DNA of 64,000 nt from Sphingobacteriales bacterium (lineage in GTDB: Bacteria > Bacteroidota > Bacteroidia > Chitinophagales > UBA2359): positions 558,001 through 622,000 of the forward strand of contig JADJJT010000001.1 of the NCBI GenBank assembly GCA_016706405.1, given 5' to 3'. How positions within the stretch are numbered: position 1 is the first letter of the stretch; each line of letters starts with the position of its first letter. A model generated the notes under the pieces. That model searched no databases. It was not told where the DNA came from and saw only the letters and a list, made by a program, of their open reading frames with translations. This document shows, in pieces, positions 1-10,061 of this stretch. Both the position numbers and the translations under genes were made by a program.

Positions 1-3000
1 CTGTCGGCGTTAAAGGCTACCACACCACAAACGGGCTGTGTAAATTCGGTAATTACTAAGCTATCGCCGCCAAATGGGTCGTTATCATTATTTAAAACAT
101 CAATTTCAATGGGTGTAGTTGGTTTGGTGGTAGCTACATCGTTTACAGCATTAGGCGGCACGTTAGTCGAGTCGGCGGGCAAAACTATCACCTCAACTAC
201 GGTAATATCGCATTGGCCAAACACGTCACAAATTTGATACTCAAAATAATCAACGCCTATATATCCGGAGTTAGGTGTGTAAACAATACTATCTCCTACA
301 ACTTCGGCTGTGCCATGTTCGGGTTCGTCAATTAAGGTAGGCGTTATAGTAATATCCGTGCCTTTGTCGTTAGCCAGCACATCAATTGTAACGGGGGTGT
401 CCATGTTGGTATAGTCAATATCGGGTTGGGCATCAATAAGCGTTGGCGAAATGGTAATAAATACAATAGCTGTATCGCAAAGGGGCGGATAAGGGCCTTG
501 GTCGCAAACTTCGTAGAAGAACAGGTCGTTGCCCAAGTAGTTTTCATCCGGAGTATAGGTAAATGTGCCATCGCCGTTATCAACAACGCTACCATGTGCG
601 GGGTTGGTAATTGGTTTAAAATCCAAGTCATCAAGCAGGCCATCGGGGTCGCTGTCGTTGGGTTTAACGTCAATGGTAACGGGTGTATTTACAAATGTAG
701 TTTTGTAATCGTCAACTGCTAAAGGTTTTTTATTTAAGCAACTATCTGTACCAACACCTACGGCAACAATGGCATCATCGCAAAGTCCAAATGGGTCGCA
801 AATTGTATAGGTAAAGGTGTCGCAGCCCACAAATCCGGGATTAGGGGTGTAAACTGGTAGGCCGTCAATTATTTCAACGGTACCATTGGCTGCGGGGTTT
901 ACATCAGTTACTTCAATAGGGTCGCCATCGGGGTCAAAGTCGTTTCCGGTTACAGGTATGCTAATTGGCTCGTCGGGGTTAGTTGTTGCTACATCGTTTA
1001 CCGCTACGGGGGGCAAATTGTTTTCTAAACTATCAATAACGATGCTTACCCAAGTCGAGTCGCAGCTATTGCCACAATCGCAAGCTTTGTAGTAGAAATA
1101 AACAGTGCCAACAAAATCAGTTTCCGGAATATAGGTTGCCGTTAAGCCATCAGTTGTTACTGTGCCTTTTTCGGGAGTACTTAGTTGCGTAATGGTTAAA
1201 TCGCTACCGATATCATTTTTTAGCACCTCAATTAAAACTGGTTTGTTTTGTTCGGTATAGGCCACATCGGGTTGTAAATCTATAATGCCGGCAATATTAA
1301 TTATTACGGTTGATTGTGCTTTTTGCCCTTGTGGGTCGCAAATTTCGAGCACAACAGTATCAATACCCGTAGCACCAGGGTTAGGAATATAACCTATTAC
1401 TTTGCTTCCAACGCCAATAACCGCCGAGCCTTTTGTAGCTTGCGCAATGATGGCACAAATACTTAATTCACATCCGGAGTCGTTAAGCAATGGGCTAATT
1501 TCGGCAGGGGTATCTATGGCAATACAAATTTCGTCGTTTTGTACTAATAAGTTACAGTCAACGCCAATATTAATTTGCACATAGCTGGTATCGCAGAGCG
1601 GCACCAAATCGTCATCACAAACTATATAGGTAAAATAATCAACACCTGTATAATCATTGACAGGCGTGTAATCGAACGTTCCATCCGGATTAATTATTAC
1701 TGAGCCGTGTGCAGGGTTTGAGCCTTTAGAGAAGATAAGTACATCAATGGCATCATCGGGGTCGTTCACCAAAGGTTTAAGGTCATCGCTTACGGGCGTG
1801 TTGATGGGCGTGTTGTAAACAGCGGGGTTGGCAAAAGGTGGCAAATTGGGGTAGGGTGCATTAACGCATATCTGAACCAATGCCGTATCTGTTGCACCTT
1901 GATTGTCTTTAATTATATAGCTAAAAGTATCGCAACCGGTAAATCCGGAATTAGGTGTGTAGGTAATTTGGTCGCCGTCAATAGTAGTTGTTCCATTTGC
2001 AGGCTGCGTTACCGTTTCAATAATTAGCGGTTGGTTTTCGGGGTCGCTATCATTATCTAACACATTTAAAGTTATAGGCGTTTCAAGGGGTGTTTCGCCT
2101 GTATCGTTATTTGCGGTTGGCGGCTGATTGGGTGCATCGGGCGGCAATACCGTTACGCTTACAATAGTTTGATCGCAAACGCCATTGCAATCGCAGGCTT
2201 GGTAGAAAAAGTAATCAACGCCCGAAAAGCCTTCGTTTGGGGTGTAAATTACCTCGTCATTAGCTGTTAGCTGTGCCTGGCCATTTTCGGGTTTAGTTAA
2301 AGAGGTAATATCTAAGTCGCAGCCCTGGTCGTTATTTTTGGGCAATATTGTAATTGGTGTTTCAAAGGGTGTTTGTACTATGTCGGGTTGTAACAGCATA
2401 ACTTCGGCGCCAATAAATATTTTAACCCACGAGGTGTCGCAGAGCGGAAAGATATCGTCGTCGCAAAGGATATAGGTAAAATAATCAACGCCTTGATAGT
2501 TACTGCTTGGCAAGTAGGTAAAATTGCCATCGGGGAATAGGGTTATAACACCATTTTCGGGTGGCGAGCCTAAGGAAACAGTTAAGTCGTCAAGTGCATC
2601 GTTGGGGTCACTGTCGTTGGGTTTAACCTGCCCCGAAACGGGTGTGTTTATTTCGGTATAAACGCTGTCGGGTAGGGCAATGGGTGGCAAATTAGGATTG
2701 GCAGTTCCGGTACACACAATTACTAATGCTTGGTCGGTAAGGCCACCATTATCTTGTATCACATAACTAAAGGTGTCGCAGCCCACAAATCCGGGATTAG
2801 GCGTATAAATAATTTCGTTGTTATCAATAACAGTAGTGCCGTTTTGCGGGCTTGTTACACTTATAACGCTAAGGGGTTGGTTTTCGGGGTCGCTGTCGTT
2901 ATCTAATACACCAATAGTTATTGGGGTGTCAAGCGGGGTGTTTACATTGTCGTTATTTGCTGTAGGCGGTTGATTGGGTTCATCTTTAGGCAATACGGTT

Positions 3001-6000
3001 ACGTTTACAATAGTTTGGTCGCATGCGCCTTGGCAGTCGCAAGCTGTATAAAAGAAGTAGGTTGGGCCAACAAACCCTTCGTTGGGGGTAAATTTAAAAT
3101 TTTGACCAATTTTAATAACGTTTCCACCTACTGGCTGGGTAAAATCGCTAATTGTCAGCGAGCAGCCTTTGTCGTTGTCTAACACTTGAAAAGTAATGGG
3201 CGTTTCGTAAGGTGTTTGTACCAAATCGGGCTGCAATACTAATGGGTCGCCTATAATAATTTGAACATAGCTGGTATCGCAGAGTGGTAAAACGGGGTCG
3301 TCATCGCAAACCTGATAAAAGAAATGGTCATAACCTTCAAATCCGGATGCTGGTATATATTCAAACGTTCCGTCAGCATTTAAAGTTACCGTACCAAAGT
3401 CGGCATCGTTAATTAAGGTAACGGTTAAATCATCTTTGGCATCATTGGGGTCGCTGTCATTATCTAACACGTTGCCAAATTTTACCTGGTTTACGCCTGT
3501 TGTATAAAAATCGGGGTTGGCTATGGGTGGCAAATTTCCCGAAGTTGTATCAACGCAAACTTGTATGGTGGCTGTTGCCTGAAGGCCTTGTGCGTCTTCG
3601 ATGGTGTAGTCAAACACATCGCAACCTTTAAAGTTTGGGTCAGGCGTGTAAACAATTTTGTTGTCAATAATTTCGGCTGTGCCATTGGCGGGGTCGTCCA
3701 CGTTAGTAATAACAAGCGGCTCGTTTTCGGGGTCGCTATCATTGTTTAGTGCATCAATGGTAACGGGTGTATTAATTGGGGTGGTGGTGGCATCGTCGTT
3801 GGCAATGGGTGCTTTGTTGGGACTGTCAAAAACGGTTATACCTACAAGCGTTGATTTTTCCTGACCATTGCAGTCTTTTGCTGTGTAGGTAAAATAGTCT
3901 TCGCCTACATAATCCGGATTTGGTACGTAATACAGTTTGTCTCCTACTATATCAACACTACCATGGCTGCCCTGCGTCCACGCTACAATTTGAAGGTCGC
4001 AGCCCAAGTCATTGTTCAATACATCAATTAAAACCGGTTCATTTTTAGGGGTAGTGGCCACATCGGGTTGAACTATAAACTCAATTTCGGCGGGTTCAAT
4101 ATTAATTTGCACATAGCTTGTATCGCAAAGCGGCACAATATCGTCATCACAAACTATATAGGTAAAATAATCTACGCCTGTGTAGTTTGCGTTGGGTTGA
4201 TATTGGTAAGTGCCATCGGCATTTACGGTAGCTACGCCATTTGCCGCCTGCGAGCCTAAACTAAAGGTTAAATCGGTGTCGGCATCGTTGGGGTCGCTCA
4301 CAACATCCAACAAATCGCCCATTATTGGCGTATTGACTTTGGTGGTAATAATTTTTGGAGTGGCAACGGGTGGCAGGTTAGGGTTGTTTTGGCCAACACA
4401 TACTATAACTTCGGCTTCGTCGGTTAGGCCGCCATTGTCGGTAATGGTATAGGTAAACAAGTCGCAGCCGTTATAGCCTTCGTTGGGCGTGTAGGTTACT
4501 GTTTGATTAGGATTAACAACAACAGTGCCATTTGCCGGAGGTGTGGTAATGGCAACTGTTAAGCTGCCGTTTTCGGGGTCGCTGTCGTTATTCAATACCG
4601 GAATAGTAACCGGAGTATTGGTGGGTGTGTTTGCATTGTCGTTGTTGGCCGTTGGCGGCAGGTTGGGTGCATCTTTTGGCAACACGGTTACGCTTACAAT
4701 AGTTTGGTCGCAAATGGTTTCGTTGACATTACAAGCGGTGTAAAAAAAGTAGTCAACGCCGCTAAATCCGGGTTTGGGCGTATATAGCAGTGTGCCATCG
4801 GGAGTTAATGTTACATTACCATTATCGGGTTGTGTAAATTCTTTAACGTGTAGATTTTCGCCCTGGTCGTTGGCAATTACGTCAATATCAATAGGGGTTT
4901 CAAACGGAGTTTGCACAATATCGGGTTGGGCTACAATAGGGGTTGGGTCGCCAATGATATTAATTTTTACCACAGCCGTATCGCATTTATTGGCACTACA
5001 AGTATTACAAAGCACGTAAGTAAACTCGTCTGTGCCGGTATAGTCGGTTTCGGGGGTGTATAACACGTCTAAATTTGCTTGCACATCGGCAACACCGTGT
5101 GAGGGTGGGTTTAGTATATTTACGATAAATTCGTATGGCTCGCAAATGCCCAAATCGTTGGCGGTTACAGCTATTAAGTAGTTGGTATTTTTTGGAATTG
5201 TAACATTATCATCAACCGCAATAGGCGCGGTACAGCCTACAAAAACAAGCACGTACGCCGTATCGCATTGGCCAAAATTATTACAGGCAACGACCGTAAG
5301 GGTATCGGTGCCAAAAAATCCGGGTAGAGCGGTATATTTAAAGCAGCTGTCGCTTAAAAGTTGGATTCCGCAGTTAAAAGTAGCGGTAACGCCAATGATT
5401 TGATATTCACCGTCAAGTAAATCGCAAAACTCGGGGCAAATAATTTCCGGAATCATGGGCTCTGCGCAAAGTGCTATGTTTGGGTCGCATTCTTGTTGTA
5501 CTAATATAGTTACGGTTGCTTCGGCACAATATTTTTCTTTTGTATCGGTTTCGCAAATTTTGTAAGTAAAGGTTACGGTGCCTGTAAACCCGGCGGCCGG
5601 TATAAAGGTAAAACACTGGCTTAACCCGTTAAACACTAAGTTTCCTTGTTCGGCGGGTATTGGCGTATTGGCTGTTACGGCAAAAATATCGCCGTTTAAG
5701 TCGTAGTCGTTATTGGTTACGCAAATATCAACGGGCGTATCGGCTGGGGTAGTGGCATTGTCGTTTAGGGCTACCGGCGGTACATTGTCGCTGCTGCCGT
5801 CGCAGTCTTCTTTAACAATTACGTGTACCACTACAGTTTCGCATTCGCCTTTTTGATTGCACCCGGTAATTGTAATTATATCTTCACCAAAAAATCCGGG
5901 CAATGGGGTATATTTTAGGCAGGTGTCGCTTAAAAGTTTAATACTGCAATCAAAAGTAGTAGTTGCGCTTTTAATTTTGGCATCCGTTACGGTACAAAAT

Positions 6001-9000
6001 TTTATACAAATTTCAAGAGGAGTAAACGGTTCGGTGCACAAATTGTCAGGGTTTTGCCACCCGTCGCAAGGGTCGGGGCCGGTTTGGCAGTCGCCATCTT
6101 TGCTTACAATAGTTGGTATATTTATGGTTTGGCAGTTGCCTGTGCCGTCGCAAGCTGTTATTTGCATGGTGCCTTCGCCAAAACTGTTGGCGTTTGGCGA
6201 CCATATTACGCAGTTGCCTACGTAGGTAGTTGTCAGGTTTAAGTTGGAGGTTATATTAGTTATAAAGGCATCGGGTTGGAGGTTGCAAAACACTAAGCAA
6301 AAATCTTCGGTGATGCCGGGTTTGCTGCATATTATATCCGGATTGGTGCTGTCATCGCAAGGGTCGCCGGGGCAACTGCCATCGGGGCTAACCCAAGCCG
6401 GAACGCTAATGGTTTGGCAATTACCATTTGCATCGCAGGCGGTAACGACTAAGGTGTCGGCGCCAAAAAATCCGGGCAATGGAGTCCATTCAACACATTT
6501 TGTGCCTTTAATTTTCAGGCCACAGTCGTAGGTTGCGTGTATTTCGGTAATTGAGGCATCGTCTCCTACTTCGCAAAATACCAGGCAAAAATACTCGGGC
6601 ACCATTGGTTGGGCACAAATTAAGGTGGGGTTGCTGCTATCATCGCAAGGTTTAGGGTCGCAATCGCCAATATTTATATGTACGACTATGGTTTCGCATT
6701 GTCCAAACTCATTACATCCGGTAATATATAAAATATCTTGTCCTTGTTGTCCGGGCAAAGGGGTAAACTCAACACAATTATTATTAATTATTTTAAGGCC
6801 GCAATTAAACATCGATTCTACCTTTGTAACAACGGCATCTTCGACGGTGCAAAAATTTACACAAACTTCGATTGGGGTGTTTAGTGGCGTGCATAAATTA
6901 TCGGGGTTTTCGCAATCGCCTTTTTTAAGTACGGTTACTTTTACTACGGCGTTGTCGCAGCCATCGTCGTCGCAAATAGTGTACATAAACTGGTCTGTAC
7001 CTGTAAATCCGGGGTCGGGGGTATAACACAGTTTATTGCCGTTTTTTGTTACTACGCCATTGAGTGCATCTGTAAAAGCATCCATATAAAAAGGGTCGCC
7101 ATCGGTATCGTAGTCGTTATTAAATACGTCAATACATACGGTTTCTGTTTCGTTGGTGGTAGCGGCATCGTTAATAGCTATGGGTTTTTTGCCGTCGCAA
7201 CCATCAATTTGTAAAACCACATAAACGGTATCGCATACAAGGGCATTGGTGCAGCCTACAACCATAATAGTGTCGGTGCCAGTAAATTCGGGGAAGGGTT
7301 TGTAGGTAAAACATTGGTCGCCGCCCTCAACATTACACTCGAAAGTTGGTTTTACACCTGCCAAGGTAATTTTTCCGGTTAGGTTGCAAAAATCGGGGCA
7401 AATTTCGATGGGTGTAAATTTGGGGGTACAAAAGTATTGATACAAGCAGTTGCTGCCACCACAATCGTTTTTTACTACTGCGCTTACCGTGCTAAGGCAG
7501 TTAGTAGCATCTTTTACTTTTAAGAGATAATTTCCGGAAACCAATTCGGTAATACACAATTGACCATCGGCATTTAAAGTTTTAAAAATACCGGATCCGG
7601 ATATGCTGTACGGGGCGTTTCCGCCATTAATATCCAAGCAAATTTTGCCATCGTTGCCGTTGCAAGTTTCGCCTTCTGCGTTTACGGCTACATTTATTTT
7701 ACTGCTAATGGGTTGTTTTACCGTAATTTGTTTTAGCAGCGAGCAGCCGTTGGCATCGGTAATTAGTACGGCGAAGCTGCCTGGCTCGTCGAAACAATAG
7801 TTGGCCTGTGTGCCGCTTAGGTCGCTGGCTTGCCAACTGTATGGCGGTGTGCCGCCCGAAATGCTCATACACATTTGATAGGCTATGCTGCAATTTGTTT
7901 CAATTATTTTTTCGGTAAAATTGGCGGTAAAATCATCGCAACTACCTCCGCAATCTTCTGGTTTATAAACAGTTACTGTTGTGGTTACCATACAGTCGTC
8001 TTCTTGCGAGGCGGTAGCGGCGGTAAGGGTGTAAATGCCTTCGGGTATATTTGTTATACATTCTTCAACACCATCTGTCAATAAAATAATTTCGTTTGAT
8101 GGTAGTCCCTGTAAATAGTAATTGCCCCCTAAGCCCGTTGCGGTAACACAAATTTGGCCATTTTCGTTGCAAGTGGCATCGGTTACTACAATATTTAATT
8201 TAAGCTTTGAGCAGTCGGGGCCACAATCGGCGGGCTTAGCCACCGATATATTTTTAGTAAAAACACATGTTTCGGCATCTGTAATTACAAGGGTGTAATT
8301 GCTGTTTGTTACGTTTTTAAAGCAGTACTCGGTATTTTCGTCAATAAGGACGGCTGCACCTAATATGCCCGATACGTTGTAGGGGGCCGCACCGCCTGAT
8401 ACGGTTAAACAAACCTGCCCATCGTTGCCCAGGCAGGTGGCATCGGTAATATTGGTGGCAATAATTACTTGTTTTTCTTCGCAGTTGGGGTTACAGCCTT
8501 CGGGGGTGGGCAGGTTTACTAATGCTTGCTTGGTGCAACCGTTGGCATCAACAAATACAAGGGTGTATTGGCCGGGCGGAATATTGGCAATACATTTTTC
8601 GGTATTTTCGTTAATGGGGTCAGTTTCGAAAGGCAAACCCGATACATTATAGGGGGCCATACCGCCAAAACCTTTAATGCAAATAGTGCCTCCGGTTAAG
8701 CAAGTTGGTTCAACAAGCATATTTGCCACCACTTCCATCTCGTCGCAATTAGGGCCGCAATCTATGCAAGGTACTGGAACAAATAAGTTTTTAGTACATC
8801 CGTTAGCATCGGTAACAATTAGGTTATAGTTGTTGCAATCGCCCACGGTTTGGCAGTACTCGCCATTTTCGAAGGTTATTTTTGCATCTAACCCATCAAT
8901 ATTATAGGGAGCTGCGCCGCCGTTTACTAATACACACAAAGTGGTAGGTTTGCCGTCGCAGTCGCCCAAGTCTATAGTAAAATCGGCATTAAAACTAGTA

Positions 9001-9647
9001 CAATCACAGGTTAAGGAAAAATTATACGGTGGGTCGGCTGTAAAACTGCCTTGGTTGTGGTAAACATCGTTAACAGGTGTGTCGGGCAGGTCGCTGTCGG
9101 TGCTATTGTTAAAATTAGTTTGGGTTAAATCCCATGCAATATTGGTGGGTTGGGTATCATCTAAAATATCATAACAAATACTACCTAAGGTTAGCCAGTT
9201 GGCATCGTCAAAAACTGTGCAATAAACATTATTAACATACGCCGATAAAATTGTAGTAAACTGGGCTTCGCCTATTGTACCCACATCGTCTTGGTTAGTA
9301 AAATTAAAATTAGCCCAAGGGGTATAGTTAAAGCCTGGCACCACCACACACGAATCGGTTTTTGGGGTTAGCATGGCGGGGGTATAAACAGCGTTATTAA
9401 TGGCATTTTTATTATACGACCAATAAACGGTATGGGAGCCAACTGCCAAGTTTGGTGCGCCATCTTCGGCTTTCATTTGTAGATCTATGCAAAGTTGTGA
9501 GGTGGGCAAATTGCAATTGACTACCGGATTGGCAAAGCGCAAAGTGTAGGTTGATGGGTTGGTAACTAACTGTGCAGCAACACCTAACGAAAGCACAATG
9601 CTTAAAGCCATTGTAATGCATTTGGCAATTGTAAACTTATAATTCAT
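1..9647 (-). CDS. Giant secreted adhesin, tandem-95 and SprB-like repeats (C-terminal part outside window)
   Basis: One frame stays open from ATG at 9645-9647 to the left edge, at least 3215 codons, with no stop where I translated it (both ends and long internal stretches). The N terminus is a signal peptide (MNYKFTIAKC then a hydrophobic run ending GVAAQ). After about 200 residues of non-repetitive sequence come roughly six cysteine-bearing units of about 90 residues (about 9000-7450) with the pattern ATC-NGQIC-GGxAPYxVxG-YTLVVTDANGC. This pattern is like SprB repeats of Bacteroidota gliding adhesins. From about 7450 leftward run Ig/cadherin-like 'tandem-95' units with ND-D-DGDP and YTPNPGFxGxDxFxY cores. 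By family this is a cell-surface or extracellular adhesin, probably exported by T9SS, but the C-terminal sorting domain is not in the window. Short open frames on either strand within it are shadows. Confidence 0.9.
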   Translation of the reverse strand, partial: MNYKFTIAKCITMALSIVLSLGVAAQLVTNPSTYTLRFANPVVNCNLPTSQLCIDLQMKAEDGAPNLAVGSHTVYWSYNKNAINNAVYTPAMLTPKTDSCVVVPGFNYTPWANFNFTNQDDVGTIGEAQFTTILSAYVNNVYCTVFDDANWLTLGSICYDILDDTQPTNIAWDLTQTNFNNSTDSDLPDTPVNDVYHNQGSFTADPPYNFSLTCDCTSFNADFTIDLGDCDGKPTTLCVLVNGGAAPYNIDGLDAKITFENGEYCQTVGDCNNYNLIVTDANGCTKNLFVPVPCIDCGPNCDEMEVVANMLVEPTCLTGGTICIKGFGGMAPYNVSGLPFETDPINENTEKCIANIPPGQYTLVFVDANGCTKQALVNLPTPEGCNPNCEEKQVIIATNITDATCLGNDGQVCLTVSGGAAPYNVSGILGAAVLIDENTEYCFKNVTNSNYTLVITDAETCVFTKNISVAKPADCGPDCSKLKLNIVVTDATCNENGQICVTATGLGGNYYLQGLPSNEIILLTDGVEECITNIPEGIYTLTAATASQEDDCMVTTTVTVYKPEDCGGSCDDFTANFTEKIIETNCSIAYQMCMSISGGTPPYSWQASDLSGTQANYCFDEPGSFAVLITDANGCSLLKQITVKQPISSKINVAVNAEGETCNGNDGKICLDINGGNAPYSISGSGIFKTLNADGQLCITELVSGNYLLKVKDATNCLSTVSAVVKNDCGGSNCLYQYFCTPKFTPIEICPDFCNLTGKITLAGVKPTFECNVEGGDQCFTYKPFPEFTGTDTIMVVGCTNALVCDTVYVVLQIDGCDGKKPIAINDAATTNETETVCIDVFNNDYDTDGDPFYMDAFTDALNGVVTKNGNKLCYTPDPGFTGTDQFMYTICDDDGCDNAVVKVTVLKKGDCENPDNLCTPLNTPIEVCVNFCTVEDAVVTKVESMFNCGLKIINNNCVEFTPLPGQQGQDILYITGCNEFGQCETIVVHINIGDCDPKPCDDSSNPTLICAQPMVPEYFCLVFCEVGDDASITEIHATYDCGLKIKGTKCVEWTPLPGFFGADTLVVTACDANGNCQTISVPAWVSPDGSCPGDPCDDSTNPDIICSKPGITEDFCLVFCNLQPDAFITNITSNLNLTTTYVGNCVIWSPNANSFGEGTMQITACDGTGNCQTINIPTIVSKDGDCQTGPDPCDGWQNPDNLCTEPFTPLEICIKFCTVTDAKIKSATTTFDCSIKLLSDTCLKYTPLPGFFGEDIITITGCNQKGECETVVVHVIVKEDCDGSSDNVPPVALNDNATTPADTPVDICVTNNDYDLNGDIFAVTANTPIPAEQGNLVFNGLSQCFTFIPAAGFTGTVTFTYKICETDTKEKYCAEATVTILVQQECDPNIALCAEPMIPEIICPEFCDLLDGEYQIIGVTATFNCGIQLLSDSCFKYTALPGFFGTDTLTVVACNNFGQCDTAYVLVFVGCTAPIAVDDNVTIPKNTNYLIAVTANDLGICEPYEFIVNILNPPSHGVADVQANLDVLYTPETDYTGTDEFTYVLCNTCSANKCDTAVVKINIIGDPTPIVAQPDIVQTPFETPIDIDVIANDQGENLHVKEFTQPDNGNVTLTPDGTLLYTPKPGFSGVDYFFYTACNVNETICDQTIVSVTVLPKDAPNLPPTANNDNANTPTNTPVTIPVLNNDSDPENGSLTVAITTPPANGTVVVNPNQTVTYTPNEGYNGCDLFTYTITDNGGLTDEAEVIVCVGQNNPNLPPVATPKIITTKVNTPIMGDLLDVVSDPNDADTDLTFSLGSQAANGVATVNADGTYQYQPNANYTGVDYFTYIVCDDDIVPLCDTSYVQINIEPAEIEFIVQPDVATTPKNEPVLIDVLNNDLGCDLQIVAWTQGSHGSVDIVGDKLYYVPNPDYVGEDYFTYTAKDCNGQEKSTLVGITVFDSPNKAPIANDDATTTPINTPVTIDALNNDSDPENEPLVITNVDDPANGTAEIIDNKIVYTPDPNFKGCDVFDYTIEDAQGLQATATIQVCVDTTSGNLPPIANPDFYTTGVNQVKFGNVLDNDSDPNDAKDDLTVTLINDADFGTVTLNADGTFEYIPASGFEGYDHFFYQVCDDDPVLPLCDTSYVQIIIGDPLVLQPDLVQTPYETPITFQVLDNDKGCSLTISDFTQPVGGNVIKIGQNFKFTPNEGFVGPTYFFYTACDCQGACDQTIVNVTVLPKDEPNQPPTANNDNVNTPLDTPITIGVLDNDSDPENQPLSVISVTSPQNGTTVIDNNEIIYTPNPGFVGCDTFSYVIQDNGGLTDQALVIVCTGTANPNLPPIALPDSVYTEINTPVSGQVKPNDSDPNDALDDLTVSLGSPPENGVITLFPDGNFTYLPSSNYQGVDYFTYILCDDDIFPLCDTSWVKIFIGAEVMLLQPDIVQTPFETPITILPKNNDQGCDLDITSLTKPENGQAQLTANDEVIYTPNEGFSGVDYFFYQACDCNGVCDQTIVSVTVLPPDAPNQPPTANNDTGETPLETPITLNVLDNDSDPENQPLIIETVTQPANGTTTIDGDQITYTPNSGFTGCDTFSYIIKDNQGATDTALVQICVNAPYPNLPPFANPAVYNTPINTPVSDDLKPLVNDPDDAIDVLIFSKGSNPAHGSVIINPDGTFDYTPVNDYTGVDYFTYIVCDDDLVPLCDTSYVQINIGVDCNLLVQNDEICIAIDTPAEISPLLNDSGCELSICAIIAQATKGSAVIGVGSKVIGYIPNPGATGIDTVVLEICDPQGQKAQSTVIINIAGIIDLQPDVAYTEQNKPVLIEVLKNDIGSDLTITQLSTPEKGTVTTDGLTATYIPETDFVGTVYFYYKACDCGNSCDSTWVSIVIDSLENNLPPVAVNDVATTNPDEPISIPVTGNDFDPDGDPIEVTDVNPAANGTVEIIDGLPVYTPNPGFVGCDTFTYTICDPFGLCDDAIVAVGVGTDSCLNKKPLAVDDYKTTFVNTPVTIDVKPNDSDPDGLLDDLDFKPITNPAHGSVVDNGDGTFTYTPDENYLGNDLFFYEVCDQGPYPPLCDTAIVFITISPTLIDAQPDIDYTNMDTPVTIDVLANDKGTDITITPTLIDEPEHGTAEVVGDSIVYTPNSGYIGVDYFEYQICDVFGQCDITVVEVIVLPADSTNVPPNAVNDVATTKPTTPIEIDVLNNDNDPFGGDSLVITEFTQPVCGVVAFNAD
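1050..4740 (-). repeat. About 850-bp trimeric super-repeat inside the giant adhesin gene
   Basis: Translation shows three distinct tandem-95 unit types in fixed order: A (NQPPTANND...CDTFSY), B (PNLPPIA...DDDxxPLCDTSYVQI) and C (LQPD...GCDLxI...ACDCNGxCDQTIV). The C-type CDCxG codons fall near 2187, 3036, 3886 and 4730, a period of about 845-850 bp, or about 283 residues. The interval from about 1074 to 2187 is longer by roughly one unit. The A-B-C block therefore appears to have been duplicated as a whole and then diverged. Boundaries are approximate. Confidence 0.75.
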
Positions 9648-10061
9648 GGTAAATTATAGTAAATTATTAATTTGTTATTCAAAAAAGAAAATACAACTGG
9701 GCTATAAAACTACCCACTGTAGCCCAAAATGGGCAACGCAAACAGTAAAAATTAAAAAATTTATACGATACCTTAACAGTAAAGCAAAATACATGCCTAA
9801 AATTATACTTTATAGCAAAACTGCTTTAAAAGTTTACCTTAAAATGACTATCCATGATTATTTTGACTTAAATTGCTTCGTTTTTTCTGCCTTCTAAACG
9901 ACAAAATTTTACTTATTTACTTAGGTAAGAGCGTTTTTTGCCTCCATCAACTTGCAAAACACAAGCTAAAATTAAATTTTAATGTAAATTTGTCTATTCC
10001 CGCAACAATAGTTTTAATATTATTTTAATGCGTAGTGTGAAAAAAATCGAGCTAAAAAAAA
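9648..10061. other. Divergent AT-rich intergenic region between adhesin and metallopeptidase genes
   Basis: These 414 bp separate the minus-strand adhesin start from the plus-strand metallopeptidase start. The sequence is AT-rich. The only element I can name is TAAATTTG at 9985-9992, which fits the Bacteroidota -7 consensus TAnnTTTG on the plus strand. An 83-codon open frame starting near 9646 has lysine-rich, low-information composition and is not treated as a gene. No tRNA or hairpin terminator was seen. Confidence 0.6.
9985..9992 (+). promoter_or_regulatory. Putative -7 promoter element of the metallopeptidase gene
   Basis: TAAATTTG matches TAnnTTTG of Bacteroidota primary-sigma promoters. 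The predicted transcription start would be near 9999, giving a leader of about 60 nt. No good -33 TTTG lies at the usual 19-21 bp distance. Confidence 0.35.

Noticed and set aside
344..8652. Many open frames of 60-130 codons on both strands in the first 9 kb
   Set aside because: They are shadows of the single long minus-strand adhesin frame, which has clear domain repeats and a signal peptide. Their own translations are low-complexity or biased.
9646..9897. An 83-codon plus-strand frame at the adhesin start
   Set aside because: Lysine- and tyrosine-rich AT-driven composition, overlaps the adhesin start codon, no promoter or family pattern.
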